Positions 1 through 8,644 of a DNA stretch of 64,000 bases are shown in pieces (positions within the stretch are counted from its first letter, which is position 1; every line of letters begins with the position of its first letter). A program made the position numbers and the translations under genes. Source of the DNA: an uncultured Selenomonadales bacterium. GTDB lineage: Bacteria > Bacillota > Negativicutes > DSM-1736 > Dendrosporobacteraceae. Location of the stretch: NCBI GenBank assembly GCA_946407015.1, contig CAMJML010000015.1, forward strand, positions 28,746 to 92,745, read 5' to 3'. Below the pieces are notes generated by a model. The model had not been told where the DNA came from, made no database searches, and saw only the letters and a list, made by a program, of their open reading frames with translations.

Positions 1-11
1 TAATTTTATAT

Positions 12-48
12 GATAATATTTCTTACCAGTTTGAAAAGAAATATTATC
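12..48 (-). terminator. AT-rich hairpin after the permease gene
   Basis: A perfect 13-bp inverted repeat (12-24 with 36-48) encloses an 11-nt loop just beyond the permease stop codon. It is AT-rich and no clear U-run follows it on the minus strand, so it may be a weak terminator or an mRNA 3' stabiliser. Confidence 0.45.
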
Positions 49-52
49 GCCT

Positions 53-1438
53 CTATTTATGAATCTCTGTGTTTGTTGTGTTATTCGCTGCATAGTTCTT
101 TTTCACTTTAAAGCCCAGCCACAGGACAACTAGCCATAAAGGCATAATATACACCGACAATTTCATATCATCAATTTGAAGCATCAAACCCACAAGCATA
201 ATCATGAAAGCCAGACAGACATAATTGGAATATGGATGCCAAGGTACTTTAAACTCCAGCTTGTCCGCATCAGCACCTTTAGCGGCACGGAATTTAAGGT
301 TAGCAATAATAATCACAACCCAACTAATGACTGCAGCCAGAACAGCCACCGCAATTAAATACATAAAAACTTTACCAGGTACTAAATAATTTAGTACTAC
401 AGCAACTAGGGTACAAGCAGAGGAAGCAAGAACACCCGTTACCGGAACTCCTTTGCTATTTAATTTTGCAAAAATCTGAGGGGCATTACCTTGCTGCGCC
501 AACCCGTACAGCATGCGGGCATTACTATAAATACCGCTATTGTAAACTGATAGAGCGGCCGTAAGAACAACCACATTCAAAATTGTCGCAGCGGCCGGAA
601 TACCCATTTTTGAAAAAATTTGCACAAAAGGACTTCCATCCAAACCAACTTTGTTCCAGGGATAAATAATCATCAGAACAGTTAATGCGCCTATATAAAA
701 AATCAGAATTCGCCACATTACCTGATTAACAGCCTGAGCAATTGACTTTTTAGGGTTATCGGCTTCCCCTGCAGTAATCCCGATCAATTCAATGCCACCA
801 AAGGAAAACATTACAATGACCAAAGAAAGCAGTAATCCCCATACCCCATTGGGCATAAATCCGCCATGTATCCAAAGATTTTCAAAACCAATAGGAGTAC
901 CCCCTGTGCCTATTCCTGTAAAAATCATCGCAAGACCTAGAACAATCATGCCGATGATAGCGACTACTTTGACAATTGCAAACCAGAATTCAAGTTCCCC
1001 ATACATCTTCACTTCGATTAAGTTTAGTAAGGTGATTACTACCAAGAACACTAAAGCAGATACCCAATGAGGCACATCAGGCCACCAATAGTTGATATAA
1101 ATTCCTATCGCCGTCAGTTCAGCCATACTAACAATAATGTAATTAAACCAATAGTTCCAGCCGGATAAAAAGCCTGGGAACTCTCCCCAGTATTTGTACG
1201 CATAATAACTGAAAGAACCAGAGACCGGCTCCTCAACTGCCATTTCACCGAGCATTCGCATGATCATAAAGATGACGATTCCGCCGATGACGTACGAGAG
1301 CGTAATCGCTGGTCCCACTAATTGAATCGTTTGTGCTGAGCCATAAAACAAACCTGTACCGATTGCTCCCCCTAAAGCAATCATCTGGATATGCCGATTC
1401 TTCAACCCCCGCTGCATGCCATGATTGTCTGAATTCAT
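53..1438 (-). CDS. AroP/PheP-like aromatic amino acid permease (APC family)
   Basis: This is a 461-residue, 12-helix amino acid:proton symporter of the cytoplasmic membrane. The N-terminal segment RGLKNRHIQMIALGGAIGTG and the later FSFGGIELIGIT and EADNPKKSI motifs resemble the enterobacterial AroP/PheP/ProY group closely, so uptake of aromatic or related amino acids is likely, though the substrate cannot be read from sequence. The start at 1438 is chosen because a GAGAGGAG Shine-Dalgarno lies just upstream; the longer frame to 1513 would begin upstream of the sigma-54 promoter. It lies directly downstream of a TyrR-like sigma-54 activator gene on the same strand, which probably controls it. 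Confidence 0.9.
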   Translation of the reverse strand: MNSDNHGMQRGLKNRHIQMIALGGAIGTGLFYGSAQTIQLVGPAITLSYVIGGIVIFMIMRMLGEMAVEEPVSGSFSYYAYKYWGEFPGFLSGWNYWFNYIIVSMAELTAIGIYINYWWPDVPHWVSALVFLVVITLLNLIEVKMYGELEFWFAIVKVVAIIGMIVLGLAMIFTGIGTGGTPIGFENLWIHGGFMPNGVWGLLLSLVIVMFSFGGIELIGITAGEADNPKKSIAQAVNQVMWRILIFYIGALTVLMIIYPWNKVGLDGSPFVQIFSKMGIPAAATILNVVVLTAALSVYNSGIYSNARMLYGLAQQGNAPQIFAKLNSKGVPVTGVLASSACTLVAVVLNYLVPGKVFMYLIAVAVLAAVISWVVIIIANLKFRAAKGADADKLEFKVPWHPYSNYVCLAFMIMLVGLMLQIDDMKLSVYIMPLWLVVLWLGFKVKKNYAANNTTNTEIHK

Positions 1439-1491
1439 TCCTTTCGCTCCTCTCACCTTTTTAATTTGGGAAGTAACTACTTGGATAAATT

Positions 1492-1506
1492 GCAATTTCC
1501 GTGCCA
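1492..1506 (-). promoter_or_regulatory. Sigma-54 (-24/-12) promoter of the permease gene
   Basis: The minus strand reads TGGCACGGAAATTGCA, an exact match to the sigma-54 consensus TGGCAC-N5-TTGC (TGGCAC at 1506-1501, TTGC at 1495-1492). Transcription should start near 1481, leaving about 43 nt of leader before the permease start. It lies in the short gap after the activator gene, which makes control by that activator very likely. Confidence 0.88.
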
Positions 1507-1522
1507 GCAGCAAGAGTTTTTT

Positions 1523-3217
1523 TCAAATCTTATATTCATGCATTTTATTCAATATCGTGGTATTGGATACTCCTAAGACTTGTCCAGCTAATCTGGAAGA
1601 AGGATATTTTTTTAAGACCCTGGTGAGCACTTCTTTTTCAACGCTTGCTACAATCTCTTTCAGCGGTGGCCAATCTCCTACTATCGGGATTTCGACATTC
1701 AATGTTTGTTGGTTCTTAGAAATATATCCAATATTCTTCGAGACAACAGGTTCAGTTATGTCCGCCCAAGTAGCAAGATGCTCGGGACTGATTTCCGCAG
1801 TATCGATTAAGTTGATCACCCGTTCCAGTGTATTTTCCAACTGTCGTACGTTGCCCGGCCATTTCTGCGCTACCAAAATGCCAACACTTTCTTTGACCAA
1901 ATGAACTTCCGGTTTATCGATCTTGGCACAAATTTTTCGGATTAGATACTGGGCCAACAAGGGAATGTCCTCTTTCCGCTCCCGCAGAGGCGGGATCGTC
2001 AGAGGGATAACATTAAGTCTGTAATACACATCATCCCGGAATTCTCCTAAACGAATCATTTCTTCTAAGTTACGGTGTGTGGCCGCTATAACGCGTACGT
2101 CTACACTAATATCTTTATGCCCGCCCACACAGCGGATAGTTCCTTCTTGTAAGACACGCAGGAGCCGCACTTGTAATCGCGGCGATATATCCCCTATCTC
2201 ATCTAAAAACAAAGTGCCGCCGTTAGCCTGCTCAAAAAGCCCCTTCTTGCCACCTTTAGTAGCCCCTGTAAACGCCCCCTCTTCATACCCAAACAGTTCA
2301 CTTTCCAACAAAGACTCTGTTAATGCCGCACAATTTACGGGAATCAAGGGCTTATTGCGCCTTGCTCCTGCCGTATGAATGGCGGTGGCAAACAATTCTT
2401 TACCTGTACCGCTTTCTCCGCGCAATAAAACGGTAGAAGAATTTCTGGCTACTATGCGTGCAGAAGCTATAAGCCGAGCCATCTGCTGGCTTTGATGGAT
2501 AATATCGTCAAATGTTATGAGCTGGGATGATTTATTTGCCTGTAATATTACTTTTTCCACCTGTTGAAAGTCTTGAATGGTCGAAACAGCACCTATGATT
2601 TGCCCCTGATCATTTCGAATAGGGATATTGCTGGATAAAAACTGTAGAGTCCGTCCATTTCTTTTTATCTTTCGTTCTTTCAGTCTATAAACATGACCAA
2701 ATCGCAATGTTTCGAGAATAGGAGGATCTTCACCCACTAACTCTTCAACTTTTACACCTAAAACGTCTTCTGACTTACAATGCAATATTTTACAGGCAAC
2801 TTCATTAACATGCGATATGATGCCGTCTTTATTAATCGCCAAAACACCTTCACTAACGGAATTAAGAATCGTCCGTAGTTCAATTTCCTTTTCCTGATAA
2901 GGCATCTGCGTACGAAATGAAACGGCTGTGATATGCTCTACCCGCGTGAGGTCAGCTACCAAATTTAACGCCTGCTCTTCAGTCTCACATTGGAACTGGA
3001 TAACCATGCCGTGCTTGGGGATTACTTCCATGGCAATTTTATCTACGTTATGTTTTTCGGTAATCCGAAATATTTCATACCCTAATCCGGGGCAATTTAC
3101 AAAATCAATTTGAATAATATACTCCAGCACCTTCCAACTCTCTCCTTTCATTTTGTAGTATGTGACCATTTTATTTTCTGATATCGCCTTACGCCAGCCA
3201 TTACACCAGTCAATCAT
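1523..3217 (-). CDS. TyrR-like sigma-54-dependent transcriptional activator
   Basis: The protein (up to 564 residues) has a TyrR-type layout: an N-terminal ACT-like domain (about 30-105), a PAS domain (about 112-225), a sigma-54 interaction AAA+ domain (about 238-465) with Walker A GESGTGKE (267-274) and the sigma-54 contact loop GAFTGA (314-319), and a C-terminal TyrR/Fis-type helix-turn-helix. Unlike E. coli TyrR, which lacks a working GAFTGA loop, this one should activate sigma-54 polymerase. ACT domains in this family bind aromatic amino acids. No good ribosome site marks the start; Met17 or Met23 are alternatives. The adjacent permease with a perfect -24/-12 promoter is the obvious target. 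Confidence 0.88.
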   Translation of the reverse strand: MIDWCNGWRKAISENKMVTYYKMKGESWKVLEYIIQIDFVNCPGLGYEIFRITEKHNVDKIAMEVIPKHGMVIQFQCETEEQALNLVADLTRVEHITAVSFRTQMPYQEKEIELRTILNSVSEGVLAINKDGIISHVNEVACKILHCKSEDVLGVKVEELVGEDPPILETLRFGHVYRLKERKIKRNGRTLQFLSSNIPIRNDQGQIIGAVSTIQDFQQVEKVILQANKSSQLITFDDIIHQSQQMARLIASARIVARNSSTVLLRGESGTGKELFATAIHTAGARRNKPLIPVNCAALTESLLESELFGYEEGAFTGATKGGKKGLFEQANGGTLFLDEIGDISPRLQVRLLRVLQEGTIRCVGGHKDISVDVRVIAATHRNLEEMIRLGEFRDDVYYRLNVIPLTIPPLRERKEDIPLLAQYLIRKICAKIDKPEVHLVKESVGILVAQKWPGNVRQLENTLERVINLIDTAEISPEHLATWADITEPVVSKNIGYISKNQQTLNVEIPIVGDWPPLKEIVASVEKEVLTRVLKKYPSSRLAGQVLGVSNTTILNKMHEYKI

Positions 3218-3527
3218 AGTTGGAGTAATAGCTGGGGTAAATTATAAGTAATGCATATTTCATGCCAACCTGACCGTTCTTTTCGTTATTCATTCTAACT
3301 CAAATTATCTAATAATAAAACCGCAAAATTTAATCTTACTTTTTATTAAGTTCGTCCAATTTTATAGGTTTACTTTTCTTACTTTAGTAGTCGCTTGCAA
3401 TCTTTCGCTGTTCGCCGCTCTAGGGGCGCAGTGTCATTCAAAATGCGTAAACATTGAATTGTTCCTGCCCCAAGCCAAAACTTACTGCTTTCATGATGAG
3501 GGAGCTTATAACTATACTCTTATTAGT
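3218..3527. other. Intergenic region between regulator and polymerase operon
   Basis: No convincing gene is present. On the minus strand an open frame of about 45 codons ends with a stop at 3379-3381 but has no start codon or ribosome site, so it could be a decayed gene tail or chance. The segment next to 3217 is AT-rich and should hold the promoter of the activator gene, but no box was clear enough to assign. Confidence 0.4.
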
Positions 3528-3589
3528 AAAAAGAAGGTGAGCCGGGTAAAGTGGTTGAAAACCACCTCACCCGGCTCACCTTCTTTTTT
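3528..3589. terminator. Strong bidirectional terminator after the Y-family polymerase gene
   Basis: A 20-bp perfect stem (3528-3547 with 3569-3588) is flanked by A and T runs, and a second short stem (GTGGTT/AACCAC) lies inside the loop. It ends the minus-strand polymerase transcript and would also stop plus-strand transcription. Confidence 0.85.
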
Positions 3590-3604
3590 ATTTGCCTCTT
3601 TACA

Positions 3605-4882
3605 TTATTCACTTTTCCCCTTATGTCCGCCCACATAATCTGCCCGTTCAAGGAAGGTCCCACCCGCCATCGACCCAGCATAAAAAATTGCTTTTTTGCC
3701 AAATCGCGCCCGAAGATCATCGACTACTCTGTCCATGGCATGCTTCTTGTCTTCTCCTTCAAAAAACAGTTCCAACTGCTCCTGTTTTTGTGACACGATT
3801 TTCCCAGCAGTAATATTTACCGATCGTACCGGTTCACCCTGCCAACGCTTAATAAATTCCCGGCGTGCCGCTTCACTGATGATATCTGTTGAGTGTTCCG
3901 GGCGAACTAGCTTAATTCGTGCAGTAAAACCCATATGTAAATTTCTATCCGAGTATCCTATTCCCAAATATATCTCTTGGCATTTTTCCTGGTGCTTACG
4001 TAGTCTGGCGCATACATCTCCCACCATTTCCTTGATGATCATGAGAATTTCTGCTTTTACATCATAATCCCGCATCAATATCTGGTTCTTACTATAGGAT
4101 TTGCTTTTCGGTCGTTTCTTCTGGCTAATGATGCTAGCATCCAAGCCCCAGGCGTGGTAATATAACTGCAACCCCATTACGCCTAGCGTTTTCTGCAACC
4201 GCACTGGGTTGGCGCGAGCCAGCCCCTCAATTGTATAAATACCCATTCGCTTGAGTTTCTGATCGTATCCTCTGGATATGCCCCAAAACGCAGTCATCGG
4301 CTGTATTTTCCATACCGTTTCCGGTACCATCTCATACGTCCACTTTGCAACCCATGGCGGACGCTTTTTAGCTTCATGATCCAGTGCCAGTTTTGCTAAA
4401 AGCGGATTATCGCCAATTCCTATAGTTACAATAAGACCTAACTCGTCCTTCACCATCTTTAAGATAGCTTCCGCAATCGCCTCTGCGGATCCAAACAAAT
4501 TGTGCGATGCGGTAACATCCAGCATGGACTCATCAATGCTATAGACGTGTAGATCTTCATCTGTTACGAATCGGCGGAATATGTTCTGTATCGCCTGGTT
4601 CATATTGATATACAGCGCCATATTTGGCTCTACTACTATAATTGGGGAACACTTGGGAATTTCAAAGAGGCGATTTCCGGTCTTGATATGATATTCCGAC
4701 TTAACCCTCGGGCTGCTGGCCAATACGATCGCACCGCTTCTTCTTACATCCGATACCACAACAATATAGGCTTCTAGCGGGTCGATCCCCCGCTGAACCG
4801 CCTCTACGGATGCAAAGAATGCTTTTACATCGATGCACAATACGCTCCTGCAGGGAAAACGAGAAAAATCAACGAGCCCCAT
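3605..4882 (-). CDS. Y-family DNA polymerase of the UvrX/YqjW type
   Basis: A 425-residue translesion polymerase of the UmuC/DinB superfamily. The N-terminal catalytic motif CIDVKAFFASVEA and the palm motif YSIDESMLDVT supply the metal-binding acidic residues; a helix-hairpin-helix region and a little-finger domain follow. The C-terminal tail GGTFLERADYVGGHKGKSE resembles B. subtilis UvrX/YqjW rather than DinB. Such enzymes copy past DNA lesions with low fidelity and are usually SOS-induced. Its start overlaps the end of a small upstream gene by 14 nt, indicating translational coupling, and the shared promoter carries a LexA box. A UvrX-like assignment is likely; the lesion specificity is unknown. 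Confidence 0.9.
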   Translation of the reverse strand: MGLVDFSRFPCRSVLCIDVKAFFASVEAVQRGIDPLEAYIVVVSDVRRSGAIVLASSPRVKSEYHIKTGNRLFEIPKCSPIIVVEPNMALYINMNQAIQNIFRRFVTDEDLHVYSIDESMLDVTASHNLFGSAEAIAEAILKMVKDELGLIVTIGIGDNPLLAKLALDHEAKKRPPWVAKWTYEMVPETVWKIQPMTAFWGISRGYDQKLKRMGIYTIEGLARANPVRLQKTLGVMGLQLYYHAWGLDASIISQKKRPKSKSYSKNQILMRDYDVKAEILMIIKEMVGDVCARLRKHQEKCQEIYLGIGYSDRNLHMGFTARIKLVRPEHSTDIISEAARREFIKRWQGEPVRSVNITAGKIVSQKQEQLELFFEGEDKKHAMDRVVDDLRARFGKKAIFYAGSMAGGTFLERADYVGGHKGKSE

Positions 4883-5030
4883 CGCTTTTGCCTTCTTTCT
4901 CTTTCATCTGCTCGTTGTGTTCAGACAGAAGCATTCCCGTCCACTTGACCATACACCGGTCAACGTAAACTATCCGAGTCATCTGCTGGTAAATAGGGAT
5001 ACTCAGTAAATCTATCGTATGTTCGCTCAT
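4869..5030 (-). CDS. Small conserved-position protein upstream of Y-family polymerase
   Basis: A 53-residue protein starting at the ATG at 5030, preceded by a strong GGAGG Shine-Dalgarno; the longer frame starting at 5108 would cross the SOS promoter and is rejected. It overlaps the polymerase start by 14 nt, so the two are co-translated. In Bacillus, UvrX/YqjW genes are paired with small YolD-like proteins; no clear YolD similarity is visible here, so only the position is analogous. The protein has no signal peptide or membrane segment, and its C-terminal third is rich in charged residues. Function unknown; an accessory role for the polymerase is inferred from context. Confidence 0.65.
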   Translation of the reverse strand: MSEHTIDLLSIPIYQQMTRIVYVDRCMVKWTGMLLSEHNEQMKEKEGKSDGAR

Positions 5031-5051
5031 CACTATCCGCCTCCATACTAC

Positions 5052-5080
5052 ATAATACCAGAACATATGTTCTGTGTAAA
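5052..5080 (-). promoter_or_regulatory. LexA (SOS) box inside the promoter of the polymerase operon
   Basis: On the minus strand a -35 TTTACA (5080-5075) and a -10 TATTAT (5057-5052) are separated by 17 nt. The spacer contains the perfect palindrome AGAACATATGTTCT (5073-5060), which matches the Gram-positive LexA core GAAC-N4-GTTC. Bound LexA would block RNA polymerase directly. Confidence 0.87.
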
Positions 5081-5121
5081 TGTCGATGGACTTGGTAATT
5101 TTCGCCAACTTGAATGGAAAT

Positions 5122-5165
5122 AAAGCCGACTAAGATGGGTCATTAAAACCACCCTAGCCGGCTTT
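5122..5165 (-). terminator. Terminator-like hairpin between lysR and the polymerase operon
   Basis: An imperfect 11-bp stem (5122-5132 with 5155-5165) extended by GGGT/ACCC pairing closes a loop at about 5141-5150. It lies downstream of the LysR gene on the minus strand and upstream of the SOS promoter. Confidence 0.6.
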
Positions 5166-5173
5166 TTCTTAAG

Positions 5174-5211
5174 CCCAGTCCCACCCGGATTTAAGGGCTG
5201 TGTTTTTTTAG
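5174..5211. repeat. Copy 1 of a short intergenic repeat (TTAAGGGCTGTGTTTT core)
   Basis: This 38-bp stretch shares the order CCCAG-TCC, a GG-TTTAAGGGCTGTG core and a T-rich tail with segments at 6955-7017 and 9925-9985. The other two copies continue into a sequence matching the end of the rlmD gene; this one does not. Confidence 0.6.
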
Positions 5212-5276
5212 TTGAGATCTGATCTTTTTCAATCTGGGTAAGGTCGGATTCGTATTTAGTAGAATACCATTTAACA

Positions 5277-6191
5277 TTAGCGTCCATTTTCCACACCCGC
5301 CTCTCCATCTCTCGTCAACAGTGTCACAAATTGCCGGGCAGCCGTTGATAATGGGACATCGCGTAACACCACCAAACCAATTGACCGTTTTGGAATTGCT
5401 TCCTTGATCTTAACTTCGTACAGTTCCCCGTTTTGCATTTCCTCACTGATAAAATCCTTTACCACACAGGAAATTCCTAGTCCGGTTTTGGCAAAATGAA
5501 CCAACAAATCAATTGTCCCTAATTCAAACTCAGGCTGCAATATTAGGCCATTGGCGTTCCAGTATTTTTCCAGAAAAACGCGAGAATTGCCGCCCTTCTC
5601 CAATACCATAATCGGATATTTCGTTAACTCCTGTAAACTAATTTCACCCACACTCAAATGCTTGAATTTGGGACCGGCGACAAAGCAATCCTGGATCTGT
5701 TGGGTTTCCGTGATTTCGATAGCATCGTCCGGCTCGATCGGCAAATTTATAATACCCAGGTCGATCTTACCTGCCTTAAGAAAATCAAGGATTTCGAACG
5801 TAGTTTGATTGGTTACGTGTATTTGTATCTGCGGATGGCATTCGTTAAACTGGCCAAGATAAGACAGTAAATAATATTTACTCAGCGTATCTCCTGCACC
5901 AATGCGAATCTGTCCGGTCATTAGGTCCAGCATCTCCTGAAATTTATGTTCGGCAGTCTGTATGAGCTGATACCCCTGTTCAATATATCGAAAAAATATC
6001 TCCCCTTCAGCAGTCAGCGAAACACCTCTAGACGTCCGAAAAAACAATTGTCCGCCAAGCTTTTGCTCTAATAGTTTAATTGATTGACTAACGGCAGGCT
6101 GCGAGGTAAATAACTCTTTTGCCGCTTTAGAGATGCTTCCTGCCTTGGCAGTCATGTAAAAGATACGGTAAAGCTCCAAATTTATATTCAT
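5277..6191 (-). CDS. LysR-family transcriptional regulator
   Basis: A 304-residue LysR-type regulator. Residues 1-60 form the winged helix-turn-helix (FYMTAKAGSISKAAKELF, then SQPAVSQSIKLLE), and residues about 90-295 the periplasmic-binding-protein-like effector domain. The start at 6191 is preceded by AAGGTG. It is divergently transcribed from a DMT-family transporter gene, with an AT-rich palindrome between them, so control of that transporter is likely. Its effector cannot be told from sequence; the overall look is of the CysL/CynR branch. Confidence 0.9.
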   Translation of the reverse strand: MNINLELYRIFYMTAKAGSISKAAKELFTSQPAVSQSIKLLEQKLGGQLFFRTSRGVSLTAEGEIFFRYIEQGYQLIQTAEHKFQEMLDLMTGQIRIGAGDTLSKYYLLSYLGQFNECHPQIQIHVTNQTTFEILDFLKAGKIDLGIINLPIEPDDAIEITETQQIQDCFVAGPKFKHLSVGEISLQELTKYPIMVLEKGGNSRVFLEKYWNANGLILQPEFELGTIDLLVHFAKTGLGISCVVKDFISEEMQNGELYEVKIKEAIPKRSIGLVVLRDVPLSTAARQFVTLLTRDGEAGVENGR

Positions 6192-6214
6192 ATAACCACA
6201 CCTTATATCTAGCT

Positions 6215-6249
6215 ATATTTAATATCGATTTTTCTTATATATTAAATAT
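6215..6249. promoter_or_regulatory. Candidate LysR operator (perfect 11-bp inverted repeat)
   Basis: ATATTTAATAT (6215-6225) and its exact complement ATATTAAATAT (6239-6249) face each other over a 13-nt spacer in the lysR/transporter divergent region. A TATAAT at 6253-6258 directly follows and may be the -10 box of the transporter gene. Confidence 0.6.
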
Positions 6250-6311
6250 GATTATAATAAAAGCGTAACAAACTTACAAGATCACTTAACTATAAAAATG
6301 AGGTGTGAGTC

Positions 6312-6764
6312 ATGAACTTTATGTATTATTTATTAGCATTTTTATCAGGAACAGCCATTAGCACACAAGCAGCGATTAATGGGAAATTATTAGCAAGTCT
6401 TGCCAGTCCGCTTTTAACATCCACTGTCAGCTTTGCCGTCGGTACAGTCGGCCTATTTGCCACTTATTTGATTGCGGTAAAATTAGGATTACAGAATTCA
6501 CCCTCACTTCATCACGTCATGCAAACAACTTGGTGGATGTGGACCGGAGGTTTACTAGGCGCTTTCTACATTCTTACAACGGTTGTTGCTTCTCCTAAAA
6601 TCGGGTTCGCTAATTTATTCAGTCTTATGATAACGGGGCAAATTCTCTTTGCCCTCATCATTGATCATTTTGGTATTTTCGGGACAGCGCACACCGTAAG
6701 TACGGCTAAAGTACTGGGCGTAACTTTTTTAATTTTGGGCGTATATACAATACAGACACACTAA
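6312..6764 (+). CDS. DMT-superfamily transporter, DUF606/YdcZ type
   Basis: A 150-residue membrane protein with about five hydrophobic helices, matching in size and pattern the DUF606 (YdcZ) half-size members of the drug/metabolite transporter superfamily. Typical features are AISTQAAINGKL near the N-terminus and the conserved glycine-rich helix ending. It starts at 6312 after the ribosome site GAGGTG. Half-size members act as dimers; the substrate is unknown. Its position divergent from a LysR gene suggests inducible export. Confidence 0.85.
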   Translation: MNFMYYLLAFLSGTAISTQAAINGKLLASLASPLLTSTVSFAVGTVGLFATYLIAVKLGLQNSPSLHHVMQTTWWMWTGGLLGAFYILTTVVASPKIGFANLFSLMITGQILFALIIDHFGIFGTAHTVSTAKVLGVTFLILGVYTIQTH

Positions 6765-6875
6765 ACCTAGGCTTCTCACCTTCCTGATTAAGCCGACTCC
6801 TATAGGTAGCTCGCGAAGGTATCATTTAAAATTGTCGTTATTTGATTTATTCTAAACTTTATCCTTTTTAACAAC

Positions 6876-6904
6876 AAAACATCAGACCCAAAGCCTGATG
6901 TTTT
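6876..6904 (+). terminator. Intrinsic terminator after the DMT transporter gene
   Basis: A perfect 10-bp stem AAAACATCAG/CTGATGTTTT with a 9-nt loop, followed by a T-rich stretch on the plus strand. Confidence 0.8.
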
Positions 6905-6954
6905 CTTCCTTTAGTCTGCGGAAACGTATTCCACATTTCCCCACAGCCCTTAAT

Positions 6955-7017
6955 CCCAGGTCCTGATTGGCTTTAGGGGCTGTGTTTTTCTTTTTAGCCA
7001 AACGCAACACTCCACGT
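6955..7017 (-). pseudogene. Orphan copy of the rlmD 3' end plus intergenic repeat (copy 2)
   Basis: About 55 bp here closely match the segment at 9929-9985 that spans the end of rlmD. On the minus strand it would encode VECCVWLKRK, identical to the RlmD C-terminal residues, and then runs on into other codons. Upstream sequence does not match RlmD, so only the tail is present. Together with CACAGCCC at 6942-6949 it can also form a hairpin followed by a T-run on the plus strand. The rest of 6905-7285 holds no gene I can support; a long minus-strand frame across it would overlap the collagen gene start. Confidence 0.6.
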
Positions 7018-7285
7018 CTATCGAGGTAACATAAGGTGCGAAAGGAAAATAAAACTGAGCACATTCGAATAGTTTTTTCCCTTAACGAGAACCACAAAAT
7101 TGAACTGTAGCGAATCGACATATCAATAATCCCAGTGCTCACTGCCGATAAACCAGCTATACCATAAAGTGTGTTAAATATGCCGCTCGGTTCGCCACTA
7201 GTCAGTTTAACGGTAATGCGATATTGGAGCAAGCTGAAGACACACTCCGGTCCGAGTTCCGGTAAGACTGGCGGTAAAGTGACCT

Positions 7286-8321
<1,036 letters not shown>

Positions 8322-8577
8322 ATGATTTTCAATATAAATAAGGCAAAGCTAAAACAATAATCACTGAATATTGTTATTTATGGAATTTGAGAGCGGTTAT
8401 AAGAGTTTTTACCACTGTAATTATAGGTGTTATGCATGCCCTTTTATAATAGTATTAGTAAATTTTGAATTGTCTCTTCATTTCTCCAGACATGATTAAA
8501 AGGTTGGTTTCGTTGTTTCTCTACCGCTCTCATTTAGTACCTTATGTAATTCATAAAATTTTGATTGTTATTCTAAT
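8322..8577. other. Gene-free stretch with a 10-bp long-range inverted repeat
   Basis: The region is AT-rich and holds no gene I can support. TGAGAGCGGT at about 8389-8398 is complementary to ACCGCTCTCA at about 8522-8531, about 120 nt apart, which could close a long-range stem in the 3' region of the collagen-like gene. Confidence 0.35.
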
Positions 8578-8644
8578 AAGTCTAAAAACATAAGCATATG
8601 GATTTTCGCCTTGAAAAAATCCATATGCTTATGTTTTTAGACTT
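8578..8644. terminator. 29-bp perfect hairpin between convergent genes
   Basis: Bases 8578-8606 and 8616-8644 are perfect complements over 29 bp with a 9-nt loop. The right arm contains the first two bases of the sfsA stop codon. It probably terminates both the collagen-like gene and sfsA; the stem is far longer than most intrinsic terminators. Confidence 0.8.

Noticed and set aside
5048..5308. 86-codon minus-strand frame after lysR
   Set aside because: It spans the lysR terminator and the SOS promoter and has no ribosome site.
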